NCBI RefSeq assembly: GCF_003074135.1
Contig: NZ_PPDK01000002.1
Location: 496,001 to 560,000, forward strand
Source of the DNA: Euzebya tangerina
GTDB lineage: Bacteria > Actinomycetota > Nitriliruptoria > Euzebyales > Euzebyaceae
DNA: 64,000 nt
Direction of reading: 5' to 3'
Positions within the stretch are counted from its first letter, which is position 1, and each line of letters opens with the position of its first letter. Positions 8,674 to 16,699 of the stretch are shown one piece after another. The translations under genes were made by a program, and so were the position numbers. Under the pieces are notes generated by a model, which did not search any database, had not been told where the DNA came from, and was given only the letters and a program-made list of their open reading frames with translations.

Positions 8674-9525
8674 ATGATCCCAGCAGAGTTCGAGTACGTC
8701 CGGGCAAGCTCGGTGGACGAGGCCGTCTCGGCGCTCGGGGCCTCCGAGGACGCCAAGATCCTGGCCGGTGGGCACTCCCTGCTGCCGCTGATGAAGCTGC
8801 GGCTGTCCTACCCCGAGACCCTGGTCGACATCGGCCGGGTCGACGAGATGACCGGCGTCCGCATGGACGGTGACCGCGTCGTCATCGGCGCGGCCACCAC
8901 CCACTACGACGTCATGACCAACCAGACGGTGAAGGACAACTGCGGCGTCATCGCGGAGGTCACCGGCCACGTCGGGGACCCGCAGGTGCGGCACCGCGGT
9001 ACGCACGGTGGCTCGCTGGCCCACGGCGATGCCGCCAGCGACATGCCGGGGATGGCTCTGGCCCTCGGCGCCGAGTTCACCATCCACGGTCCTGGTGGCC
9101 GGCGGACCGTCCCGGCGTCGGAGTTCTTCGTCGACTACCTGATGACGGCAGTTGATGAGGATGAGGTGCTGGTCGAGGTGTCGTGGCCGAGTCTGGCCAA
9201 CGGCACCCGGTGGAACTACCAGAAGTTCCAGCACACCTCGCAGGGGTGGGCCATCGTCGGCGCGTTGGCCGTGGTCTCCGCCAACGGCTCCATCACCGAC
9301 GCCAAGATCGGCCTGACCAACATGGGCTCGGTGCCAGTACGGGCGACCTCGGTGGAGAGCGCCCTGACCGGTGTGGCGTCAGACGACACCGCCGGCATCG
9401 CGGCCGCCTGCGCCTCGGCAGGGGAGGGGACGACGCCGCCGGAGGACCTCCACGGCGACGGCGCCTTCCGCCAGCACCTGGCGGGTGTCCTGACCAAGCG
9501 TGCCGTCACGGCTGCGCTCGGCTGA
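8674..9525 (+). CDS. FAD-binding medium subunit, CoxM/xanthine dehydrogenase family
   Basis: This subunit binds FAD and delivers electrons from the iron-sulfur clusters to the final acceptor. Two signatures of the CoxM FAD domain are visible: AGGHSLLPLMK (about residues 29-39) and RGTHGGSLAHGD (about 108-119), which wrap the pyrophosphate of FAD. The C-terminal part (from about residue 170) fits the CO dehydrogenase flavoprotein C-terminal domain. The 283-residue length is normal. It completes an S-L-M set with near-zero spacing, so the three subunits should be made in equal amounts. Confidence 0.93.
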   Translation: MIPAEFEYVRASSVDEAVSALGASEDAKILAGGHSLLPLMKLRLSYPETLVDIGRVDEMTGVRMDGDRVVIGAATTHYDVMTNQTVKDNCGVIAEVTGHVGDPQVRHRGTHGGSLAHGDAASDMPGMALALGAEFTIHGPGGRRTVPASEFFVDYLMTAVDEDEVLVEVSWPSLANGTRWNYQKFQHTSQGWAIVGALAVVSANGSITDAKIGLTNMGSVPVRATSVESALTGVASDDTAGIAAACASAGEGTTPPEDLHGDGAFRQHLAGVLTKRAVTAALG

Positions 9526-9528
9526 GGC

Positions 9529-10500
9529 TTGAGCGACAACCACGACACAGCCAGTCCACGGTCGGAGGCGGCCCACGCGGTCGCCTCCGGCGGTGTTGTC
9601 GCGGCGTTGCCGGACGGGGTGGACAGTCCCACGGCGCTGGCCGAGCAGCTGGCGCGGACCGACTACCTGGCCGGGACCGGGCTGTCGACCGTGGCCTACC
9701 TCGCGCTCAAGCTCGGACGACCGCTGTTCCTGGAGGGCGAGCCAGGGGTCGGGAAGACGGCGCTGGCGCAAGCCCTCGCGGAGTTGCTGGACGCACCACT
9801 GATCCGGCTGCAGTGCTACGAGGGGATCGATGCCTCCCAGGCGTTGTACGACTGGGACTTCCCCCGCCAGCTGCTGCACCTCCGCGCTGCTGAGACGGCC
9901 GGGTCGACAGGGGACGTCGAGGCACTCGAGGGTGAGCTGTACGACGAGCGGTTCCTGTTGGAGCGGCCGTTGCTGCGGGCCCTCCGGACCGCTCCGTCGG
10001 TGCTGTTGATCGATGAGATCGACCGGGCCGACGACGAGTTCGAGGCGTTCCTGCTCGAGCTGCTGAGCGAGTTCAGCGTGACCATCCCCGAGTTGGGCCG
10101 CGTCCACGCGGCGGTACGGCCTGTGGTGATCATCACCTCGAACCGGACGCGAGAGGTCCACGACGCCCTGAAACGACGGTGCACCTACCACTGGCTGGAC
10201 CACCCGGACTTCGAGCGCGAGTGCGCGATCGTCCGGCGGCGATGCCCGGCGGCGTCCGCAGCCCTCACCGAGCAGGTCGTGGGCGTCGTCCAGCAGTTCC
10301 GTGAGGAGGATCTCTTCAAGCCTCCTGGCGTGGCCGAGACGATCGACTGGACTCAGGCACTGGTGGCCCTCGGGGCGGACACGCTGGATGCGGAGTTGGC
10401 GACGGCAACGCTCGGGTCGGTCCTGAAGTACCGCGAAGACCTCGAGCACGCCCAACGCCTCAACGTCCACGCGATGCTGGAGAAGGCCCTGTCAGCGTGA
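9529..10500 (+). CDS. MoxR-family AAA ATPase, CoxD-like
   Basis: This is a maturation chaperone-type AAA+ ATPase. Walker A GEPGVGKTAL lies near residues 69-78 and Walker B VLLIDEIDRAD near 158-168. A sensor-1-like VVIITSNRTREVHDALKRR follows, and its ALKRRC is typical of CoxD. In carboxydotrophs CoxD is needed to build the active-site sulfur of CO dehydrogenase, and such ATPases work with a VWA protein, here encoded next. The start is TTG at 9529, 3 bases after the medium-subunit stop, which keeps the frame tightly coupled to the enzyme genes. Confidence 0.9.
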   Translation: MSDNHDTASPRSEAAHAVASGGVVAALPDGVDSPTALAEQLARTDYLAGTGLSTVAYLALKLGRPLFLEGEPGVGKTALAQALAELLDAPLIRLQCYEGIDASQALYDWDFPRQLLHLRAAETAGSTGDVEALEGELYDERFLLERPLLRALRTAPSVLLIDEIDRADDEFEAFLLELLSEFSVTIPELGRVHAAVRPVVIITSNRTREVHDALKRRCTYHWLDHPDFERECAIVRRRCPAASAALTEQVVGVVQQFREEDLFKPPGVAETIDWTQALVALGADTLDAELATATLGSVLKYREDLEHAQRLNVHAMLEKALSA

Positions 10501-10544
10501 CCCACCTGCGAGTCGTCGCGTTTCTCCCTTGAGGTGAGTCATTC

Positions 10545-11762
10545 ATGCGTGACGAAGAACTCCAAGATGACACACCCCCGGTCAGAGGCGGTCCGCGCGC
10601 CGACATGGCCGCCACCGCCACCGCGTTCGCCCGGACCGTCCGCGCCGCCGGCGTCCCGGTCACCACCGGGCGGGTCCAGGCCTTCGTCGACTCCCTAGCC
10701 CTGCTCGACCCGACCTCCACCACTGACGTCTACTGGGCCGGCCACTCCACCCTCTGCAGCGACCCGCAGGACTTCGGCCGGTACGACCGCGCGTTCCACG
10801 CCTTCTTCACCGGCGAGGCACCCCACGAACGGCTGAAGGTCGCCCCACCCGACGCCTCCCCACCCGACCTGCAGTCACTCACCGCTCCGCTGACTGACGG
10901 GCACGACGCCGACGACGAGGCCGAGATCCTCAACCTCGAGGCCGGCGCGTCCGGGACCGAGATCCTTCGCCAGCGCGACCTGGCGTCCCTCAACGCCGGG
11001 GACCGTGACGTGGTCAACCGGCTGCTCGCCACCCTCCGCCTGCCGGGCGAAGCACGGCGGACCCGCCGCCACGAACCATGGCACCGCGGCAGCATCAACC
11101 GCCAAGCCACCGTCCGCGAGGCGCTGCACGGCATGGGCGATCCGCGACGGCTGCGACACCGCCGACAACAGGACCGTCCCCGAGCGGTCGTCCTGCTCGT
11201 CGACGTGTCCGGGTCGATGACCTCCTACGCCGACGCCCTGCTTCGGTTCGCCCACGTCGCCGTCGGTCGCGGGCCCCGAACCCGTCCGACCGAGGCCTTC
11301 ACCGTGGGCACCCGGCTCACGCGGATCACACGCGAACTTCGGCACCGCGACCCGGACACCGCCATGGCCGCCGTCGCCGGGGCCATTCCCGACTGGTCAG
11401 GAGGGACTCGACTGGGAGACGGACTGAAGGAGTGGTTGGACCGCTGGGGGCAACGCGGACTGGCTCGTGGCGCGGTGATGGTGATCCTCAGCGACGGGTG
11501 GGAGCGGGGCGACGCCGGCATCCTGGGGGAGCAGATGGCGCGACTCCAGCGGCTGGCCCACCGGGTCGTCTGGTCCAACCCCCGCAAGGCTGCACCCGGC
11601 TACCGGCCGCTGGTCGGCGGGATGGCTGCGGCCCTGCCGCACGTGGACCAGTTCCTGAGCGGCCACAGCGTTGCAGCGCTCGAACGGCTCGCAGCCGTCG
11701 TTGCTGGAGTGTCGACAGAGCCGAATCGCGGCAGAGTTGGGACACACCGCGCCAGTAGGTGA
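10545..11762 (+). CDS. VWA-domain protein, CoxE-like
   Basis: This is the partner of the preceding MoxR ATPase. The N-terminal ~200 residues are the helical CoxE-type region. The C-terminal von Willebrand A domain has a full metal-ion-dependent adhesion site: DVSGSM (about residues 219-224), the Thr of GGTRLGDG (about 285-292) and SDGWERGD (about 316-323). CoxE proteins are thought to link the ATPase to its client, the molybdenum enzyme. An AGGTGAG ribosome-binding site precedes the ATG. The last codons lie inside a 15-bp tandem duplication that also supplies the ribosome-binding site of the next gene. Confidence 0.9.
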   Translation: MRDEELQDDTPPVRGGPRADMAATATAFARTVRAAGVPVTTGRVQAFVDSLALLDPTSTTDVYWAGHSTLCSDPQDFGRYDRAFHAFFTGEAPHERLKVAPPDASPPDLQSLTAPLTDGHDADDEAEILNLEAGASGTEILRQRDLASLNAGDRDVVNRLLATLRLPGEARRTRRHEPWHRGSINRQATVREALHGMGDPRRLRHRRQQDRPRAVVLLVDVSGSMTSYADALLRFAHVAVGRGPRTRPTEAFTVGTRLTRITRELRHRDPDTAMAAVAGAIPDWSGGTRLGDGLKEWLDRWGQRGLARGAVMVILSDGWERGDAGILGEQMARLQRLAHRVVWSNPRKAAPGYRPLVGGMAAALPHVDQFLSGHSVAALERLAAVVAGVSTEPNRGRVGTHRASR

Positions 11763-11778
11763 GGCGCCAGTAGGAGAA
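11749..11778 (+). repeat. 15-bp tandem duplication spanning stop codon and next ribosome-binding site
   Basis: Bases 11749-11763 and 11764-11778 are 13/15 identical (core GCGCCAGTAGG). The first copy holds the VWA-gene stop; the second, changed to AGGAGA, is the Shine-Dalgarno of the XdhC gene at 11784. It appears to be a recent local duplication that provided a ribosome-binding site. Confidence 0.7.
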
Positions 11779-11783
11779 CAGCC

Positions 11784-12956
11784 ATGCGAGAGATCCTGAC
11801 CGAGCTGGACCAGTGGCATGCGGCGGGCCGACCCGCGGCGCTTGCCACCGTGGTCAACACCCGCATCAGCGCACCACGTGATCCTGGTGCGGCCATGGCG
11901 GTCAACGCTGACGGCATCGTGGTGGGCAGCGTCTCGGGCGGGTGTGTTGAGGGTGCCGTCGTCGAGCAGGCCCGTGAGGTGCTGGACGGCGGGCCGGCCC
12001 GGCAGGTCACCTACGGCGTCTCCGACGACGAGGCGATGGCCGTGGGTCTGACCTGCGGTGGCGAGATCTCGCTGTTCATCGAGCCATTCGACATCCCCGA
12101 GTTCGACATGGTGCGGGACCGCATCCGCGAGGGGATCCCCGTCGCCGTCGCCACCGTGGTCGACGGGCCCGGGCTGGTCGGCTCCAAGCTGGTCGTGACC
12201 GAGGACGCCATCTACGGCGATCTGGGTTCCGAGGGCCTCGGGGTGGCGGTCTCCTCGGACGCTCGCGGCCTCTTGGCGCAGGGTCGGACGGCGCACCGGG
12301 GCTACGGCTCGAACGGCGAGCGCCGGGTGGATGACGTCACCGTCTTCATCCAGTCCTTCCAGCCGCCGCCGCGCATGTACGTCTTCGGGGCCATCGACTT
12401 CGCCGCCGCGGTAGCCCGGATCGGCAAGTTCCTCGGCTATCACGTCACCGTCTGCGACGCTCGCCGCGTGTTCGCCACCAAGGCTCGGTTCCCGGAGGCC
12501 GACGAGGTCGTGGTCCAGTGGCCCCACCGCTTCCTGCCCACCGCCCCAGTCGACAGCCGGACCGCTCTGTGCGTGCTGACCCACGACCCCAAGTTCGACG
12601 TGCCGCTGCTGGAGGTGGCCCTCGCGACGGAGGCCGGATACATCGGCGCGATGGGCTCCCGGCGCACCCACGATGACCGCATGGCCCGACTGCGCGAGCT
12701 CGGGGTACCGGAGGCGCAACTGGCTCGGCTTCGCTCACCCATCGGCCTGGATCTCGGTGCACGGACGCCAGAGGAGACGGCCGTCTCCATCGCCGCCGAG
12801 ATCACGCAGTTGCGGTGGGGCGGCAGCGGCCGACCACTGACCGACACCGAGGGCCGCATCCACCCGGACGCGGGCGACGAGGCCGACGAGGTCACCGCGG
12901 GGACGGCGTCGTCGCAGGACGCCTGGGCCGAGGGAACGTTGGCTGCGGGCGCGTGA
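11784..12956 (+). CDS. XdhC/CoxF-family molybdenum-enzyme maturation protein
   Basis: XdhC-type proteins bind the molybdenum cofactor, promote its sulfuration and hand it to xanthine-dehydrogenase-like enzymes. The N-terminal XdhC domain carries GSVSGGCVEGAVV (about residues 48-60), whose Cys is a conserved cofactor contact. The C-terminal Rossmann domain starts near residue 192 (YVFGAIDFAAAVAR) and includes GAMGSRRTHDDR (about 290-301). The usual Gly-rich GAGHVA loop is altered to GAIDFA, so nucleotide binding may differ. The last ~35 residues are acidic. The gene is co-directional with the enzyme subunits, which supports the maturation role. Confidence 0.9.
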   Translation: MREILTELDQWHAAGRPAALATVVNTRISAPRDPGAAMAVNADGIVVGSVSGGCVEGAVVEQAREVLDGGPARQVTYGVSDDEAMAVGLTCGGEISLFIEPFDIPEFDMVRDRIREGIPVAVATVVDGPGLVGSKLVVTEDAIYGDLGSEGLGVAVSSDARGLLAQGRTAHRGYGSNGERRVDDVTVFIQSFQPPPRMYVFGAIDFAAAVARIGKFLGYHVTVCDARRVFATKARFPEADEVVVQWPHRFLPTAPVDSRTALCVLTHDPKFDVPLLEVALATEAGYIGAMGSRRTHDDRMARLRELGVPEAQLARLRSPIGLDLGARTPEETAVSIAAEITQLRWGGSGRPLTDTEGRIHPDAGDEADEVTAGTASSQDAWAEGTLAAGA

Positions 12957-12962
12957 TTCGAC

Positions 12963-13565
12963 GTGATCGCCGGGGTCGTGCTCGCCGCGGGAGCCGGGCG
13001 ACGGATGGGACAACCGAAGGGATTGCTGAGCGGACCTCACGGCCCCCTTGTCCGGGGCGCCGTCTCCGCCTTGCTGGACGGCGGCTGCTCGCCGGTCGGG
13101 GCGGTCATCGGTGCGGCGGCAGACCAGGTCTCGACCCTCCTCCCCGAGGAGGTTCACGAACTCCACAACCCGGCGTGGCGGCAGGGTATGTCCACGTCGG
13201 TGCGCCAGGCGCTCGAGTGGTCGGAGCGGGTTGGTGCCGATGGTGTCGTGATCCTGCCGGTCGACACGCCGGGCCTCGGCGCAGCGGTCGTTCGTCGAGT
13301 CCGCGAGCACGGCAGCGGGGGTGCCGGGGTGCGGGTGGTCCAGGCGACCTTCGAGGGTCGCCCGCGCAACCCGGTACTCATCGGTGCCTCGTACTTCGAG
13401 GAGGTTTCGGCCGCCACTGTTGGGGACAGCGGTGCCCGGGTATGGCTTGAAGCCAACCGAGACCTGGTCGAGGGTGTTGAATGTTCTGACATCGGCGACC
13501 CGAACGATCTCGACACCCCTGACCAGCTGGAGCGGTGGCGGCGGAACGCCAGTCAGGCCTACTGA
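12963..13565 (+). CDS. MocA-like nucleotidyltransferase (probable molybdenum cofactor cytidylyltransferase)
   Basis: The 200-residue protein starts VIAGVVLAAGAGRRMGQPKG, the nucleotide-binding loop of the MobA/MocA NTP-transferase family. Further family marks are ILPVDTPGLGAAVV (about residues 98-111), where the Asp binds the metal, and RPRNPVLIG (about 135-143). MocA attaches CMP to molybdopterin, giving the MCD form used by CO/xanthine dehydrogenase family enzymes, which suits the neighbours. A MobA-like or unrelated sugar-nucleotide function cannot be ruled out by sequence alone. The GTG start lies 7 bases after the XdhC stop. Confidence 0.85.
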   Translation: MIAGVVLAAGAGRRMGQPKGLLSGPHGPLVRGAVSALLDGGCSPVGAVIGAAADQVSTLLPEEVHELHNPAWRQGMSTSVRQALEWSERVGADGVVILPVDTPGLGAAVVRRVREHGSGGAGVRVVQATFEGRPRNPVLIGASYFEEVSAATVGDSGARVWLEANRDLVEGVECSDIGDPNDLDTPDQLERWRRNASQAY

Positions 13566-13604
13566 TCCATCCGTCCGGCACTGAACCCAGCACGAGGAGA
13601 ACCA

Positions 13605-14345
13605 ATGGAACTGACCCACAACTTCACCGTCCCGGTGGCGCCAGAGGTCGCCTTCGAGGTGCTGCAGGACATCGAGCGCATCGGCCCCTGCATGCCCGGC
13701 GCAACCATCGACAGCGTCGACGGTAAGGACTTCACCGGCACCGTCAAGGTCAAGATCGGCCCGATCAAGGTCACCTATCAGGGGGAGGCCGAGTACTCGG
13801 AGGTGGACGCGGAAGCCTTGACTGCGACCATCAACGCCCGAGGGAAGGAGTCACGCGGATCGGGGACGGCGAACGCGGTCGTGCGGGCCAACATCACGCC
13901 CTCCGGCGACGGCGCGGACGTCAACGTCGTGACCGACCTGGCCGTGACCGGCAAGCCGGCCCAGTTCGGCCGAGGTGTGATGGAGGAGGTCGGGCAGAAG
14001 CTGATCAACCAGTTCGCCGAGTGCTTGGCCACCAAGTTGGCGGATGATGGTGGAGAGGAGGACGACGCGGCACAGGACAGCAGCGAAGGGAGCGCCGAGG
14101 ACTCCGAGGACACGCCGGACAGCTCGGCAGCGTCACTCTCCAGCGGTGGGTCCTCATCGGCCGCGACGGCCGGATCGGCGGCAACGTCGACGGGTGGGAA
14201 GCCTGCAGCGGCCCCGCGTCAGGAGCCGGAGGCAATCGACCTGCTGGACGTCGCGGGCGCCCCGGTGGCCAAGCGCGCCGCTCCGGTGGTCGGGATCCTG
14301 GCGGTCGTCCTCCTCCTGTGGTGGCTCAAGCGGCGCGGCGAGTAG
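13605..14345 (+). CDS. CoxG-family SRPBCC protein with C-terminal membrane anchor
   Basis: Residues 1-150 form a CoxG/SRPBCC hydrophobic-pocket domain (FEVLQDIERIGPCMPG; TGTVKVKIGPIKVTYQGEAE; CLATKLAD). A Ser/Ala/Asp-rich linker of about 60 residues follows, then one membrane helix near the C-terminus (PVVGILAVVLLLWWL) ending in a positive tail. In carboxydotrophs CoxG recruits CO dehydrogenase to the membrane and passes electrons to quinone. The domain plus anchor seen here fits that role. A GAGGAGA ribosome-binding site precedes the ATG. It is the last gene of the cluster. Confidence 0.9.
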   Translation: MELTHNFTVPVAPEVAFEVLQDIERIGPCMPGATIDSVDGKDFTGTVKVKIGPIKVTYQGEAEYSEVDAEALTATINARGKESRGSGTANAVVRANITPSGDGADVNVVTDLAVTGKPAQFGRGVMEEVGQKLINQFAECLATKLADDGGEEDDAAQDSSEGSAEDSEDTPDSSAASLSSGGSSSAATAGSAATSTGGKPAAAPRQEPEAIDLLDVAGAPVAKRAAPVVGILAVVLLLWWLKRRGE

Positions 14346-14410
14346 CACCCGTTCGTCGCCGCTCGGGCAGGCGCAGGTCGGGGAGGCACACAGTTTGGAC
14401 GAACGCTGAG

Positions 14411-14550
14411 TTTCCCCGCCGGGAGGTAAGGTTCCCCACCGGGAGGTCAGGTTCCCCACCGGGAGGTAGGGTTCCCCACCGGGAAGAAAGGCTCCCCAGC
14501 GGGACAGTAAGCCCCCCACCGAGAAGGTGGGACGCCCCAGCGGGGCTACA
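14411..14550 (+). repeat. Array of seven 20-bp tandem repeats between convergent genes
   Basis: Seven consecutive 20-base units start at 14411, 14431, 14451, 14471, 14491, 14511 and 14531. The consensus is close to GTTCCCCACCGGGAGGTAAG. The first four are nearly identical and the last three have drifted. Each unit contains short arms TCCC/GGGA that can fold into a small hairpin. The array lies between the CoxG stop and the transglutaminase stop, and the last unit overlaps that stop codon. There are no spacers, so it is not a CRISPR array. It may serve as a two-way transcription end. Confidence 0.85.
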
Positions 14551-16699
14551 GGCGGCTCAGGGCCCGGTCTGCCTCCGTCCGGTCCACCTCATCCGTGGTG
14601 TAGCGACGGGTCTCCTCGTACCTGACGAGCTGCGCCAAGGCGTCCTGGTCGAGGTGGGGGAGTGCACGCTGTGCTCGCTCGGCCACCTCCGCCGGCGTGT
14701 CACTCTCCGGCGGGTCAAGCCCGTCGGACCGGAGCCGGGCGACCAGCCCCGCCCAGGGCCCGGCGCGCCGGAGCGCAGCCCGACGGAGTCGTTCACGAAG
14801 CGTCCTCGCCGCCGCACCGAGGACCAGCAGCCCACCGATGATCCAGACGTAGGTGACCGGATCGTCCGGCAGGCGCTCGCCCACCCAGCGTGCGAGGTCG
14901 GCCAGGAGGATCTGCGCGCCGTCGCCTTCGGGATCCAGCACCGGGGTCGTGACACCGGTCGGGTCGAACGCCACCCAGCCGTGGTTCGGCACGAACACCT
15001 CCACCCACGCGTGGGCGTTGGACGCCCTGACGATGTACTGGCCACTCAGGATCTGCCGCTCTCCGGGCTGGAAGCCCGTCACGAAGCGCGCCGGGATGCC
15101 GACCGAGCGGAGCATCACCACCATCGACGTGGCGATCGGCTCGCACCAGCCGACCTGGGAGTCGAAGAGGATGTGATCCGCCGGATCGGCGTCCTCCGGG
15201 GTGATGGGTCCGTCCAGGCTGTAGCGGATCTCTTCACCGATGTAGTCCTGCATCGTCTCGGCGATGCTGTACGGCGTCTGCCGCGGGGCCGAGGCCATCA
15301 GCTGCGCCGCCAGGTCGTGCACCCGTTGCGGCACCGTATCCGGCAGTTGGGTCCACCGGTCGAGGGCCGTCGGGACGCTGGCGGCGTAGTCGAACGGCTG
15401 GGAGCGCAACTGCTCCCGCGCCGTGACGTCGACCTCCGAGACCACGGAGTAGATCGTCCCGACGTCCATCTCGATCAGGGTGGTCACGGTTCCGTCGTCC
15501 CACGGCGTCGCGCTCTGCGCGGCCGTCCAGACCTCAACCGGATCCGCGGCGGAGAAGATGAGGTTCGGCGTCGGCCGCAGCAACTCGATGGTCTGGGTCA
15601 CCCGCGTCGTCTCCGAGAGACTCGACCGGGGCGCATCGAGGCGCACCGGCAGCCCCTGGACGGGGGCCGGCTCCTCTGCGCTGCGACCCCAGACGCCATC
15701 GTCGTACAAGTCGAAGACGACACCCCGCAGTGGACGTGGTCGGTTGGTCCTGACCTGCAGGATCGGGGTGTCACTCAGCTCACCGACGGCGCGGGGATCC
15801 ACGCGCTCGGCGAACCCGAAGTACTCGACCGGGTCGAACTCCCGAGCGCCCTCGCCATCCGAGTCGCCGAACGGCAGGTCCCCGCCCACACGCGAAGAGC
15901 CCTCAGGGGTCTGTGGTCCTGACGCGCCGAAGCTGATCGGCAGACCACCCAGCGAGGCGTCCGAGCGGAGGGGGACCGACGCGAACACCAGGCCGGCCAG
16001 CAGCACGATCGCGGTCAGCTGAAGACCGATCGGGGGAACCAGGCGCGACCAGGACGACGCGGCCTCGTCGGGCCGCGCCGCCGCACCGGGGCCGGCCCTG
16101 AGTGCGCGCTCCGCTCCCTCCACCCACTCGGCATCGACGGACCGCTGGCAGCGGTTCAGCGACACGGCCAGCAGGACCACGTAGGCGGCGACGACGACGG
16201 CCACCCAGGTCGGTGGGCCTCCGGCGAGGGCCAACGCCACCAAGGCCAGTGACGAGGTCAGGGTGAACATCAGGTCCCGCCGTTGCGGCAGGTCGAAGGC
16301 GTGCAGGACCTGGATCTCCAGGAACATCACGGTCAGGGGCAGGCGGGCGTCATCGACGTTGCCGATGCCTCGGACATCACCGAAGAAGCGCCACAGCACC
16401 AGGATCACCAGCACGCTGATGATTCCCTTGGCGGTGAGGTTGGAGGAGCGGCGCTGGCGGTGCGACCAGATGAAGCCGACCGGCAGCAGGAGCAGGACGA
16501 GCAGCGTCTCGAGCAGCGGCGCCGCACCAGCGGCAACAACCGCCAGAACCCCGAGCACCACCGTCCCGAGGATCAGGCAGCGCAGGACGATGTCGTGCTC
16601 AGGCCGCTTGGTCCGATTGACCTCGGCAACCATGGCCAGCGCCCGGCGACCCGCCGAGGTCGGCGGTGCCGTCGTCCCGCCGGAGGGATCTTCCGTCAC
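14546..16699 (-). CDS. TgpA-like membrane transglutaminase (DUF3488 / transglutaminase core)
   Basis: Several membrane helices occupy the first ~220 residues (e.g. CLILGTVVLGVLAVVAAGA). An extracytoplasmic transglutaminase domain follows. The catalytic triad is visible: Cys in GWCEPIA (about residue 518), His in NAHAWVEV (about 563) and Asp in VAFDPTG (about 577). One more helix follows near residue 620, then a cytoplasmic tail. Family members act on peptides or peptide cross-links at the cell surface. The GTG start at 16699 overlaps the DUF58 stop by 4 bases (GTGA); a longer frame to 17014 would lie inside the DUF58 gene. It is the last gene of the MoxR-DUF58-TgpA operon. Confidence 0.88.
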   Translation of the reverse strand: MTEDPSGGTTAPPTSAGRRALAMVAEVNRTKRPEHDIVLRCLILGTVVLGVLAVVAAGAAPLLETLLVLLLLPVGFIWSHRQRRSSNLTAKGIISVLVILVLWRFFGDVRGIGNVDDARLPLTVMFLEIQVLHAFDLPQRRDLMFTLTSSLALVALALAGGPPTWVAVVVAAYVVLLAVSLNRCQRSVDAEWVEGAERALRAGPGAAARPDEAASSWSRLVPPIGLQLTAIVLLAGLVFASVPLRSDASLGGLPISFGASGPQTPEGSSRVGGDLPFGDSDGEGAREFDPVEYFGFAERVDPRAVGELSDTPILQVRTNRPRPLRGVVFDLYDDGVWGRSAEEPAPVQGLPVRLDAPRSSLSETTRVTQTIELLRPTPNLIFSAADPVEVWTAAQSATPWDDGTVTTLIEMDVGTIYSVVSEVDVTAREQLRSQPFDYAASVPTALDRWTQLPDTVPQRVHDLAAQLMASAPRQTPYSIAETMQDYIGEEIRYSLDGPITPEDADPADHILFDSQVGWCEPIATSMVVMLRSVGIPARFVTGFQPGERQILSGQYIVRASNAHAWVEVFVPNHGWVAFDPTGVTTPVLDPEGDGAQILLADLARWVGERLPDDPVTYVWIIGGLLVLGAAARTLRERLRRAALRRAGPWAGLVARLRSDGLDPPESDTPAEVAERAQRALPHLDQDALAQLVRYEETRRYTTDEVDRTEADRALSRL

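Noticed and set aside
14411-14550. CRISPR-like array
   Set aside because: The units are 20 bases, directly adjacent with no spacers, and no cas genes are near.
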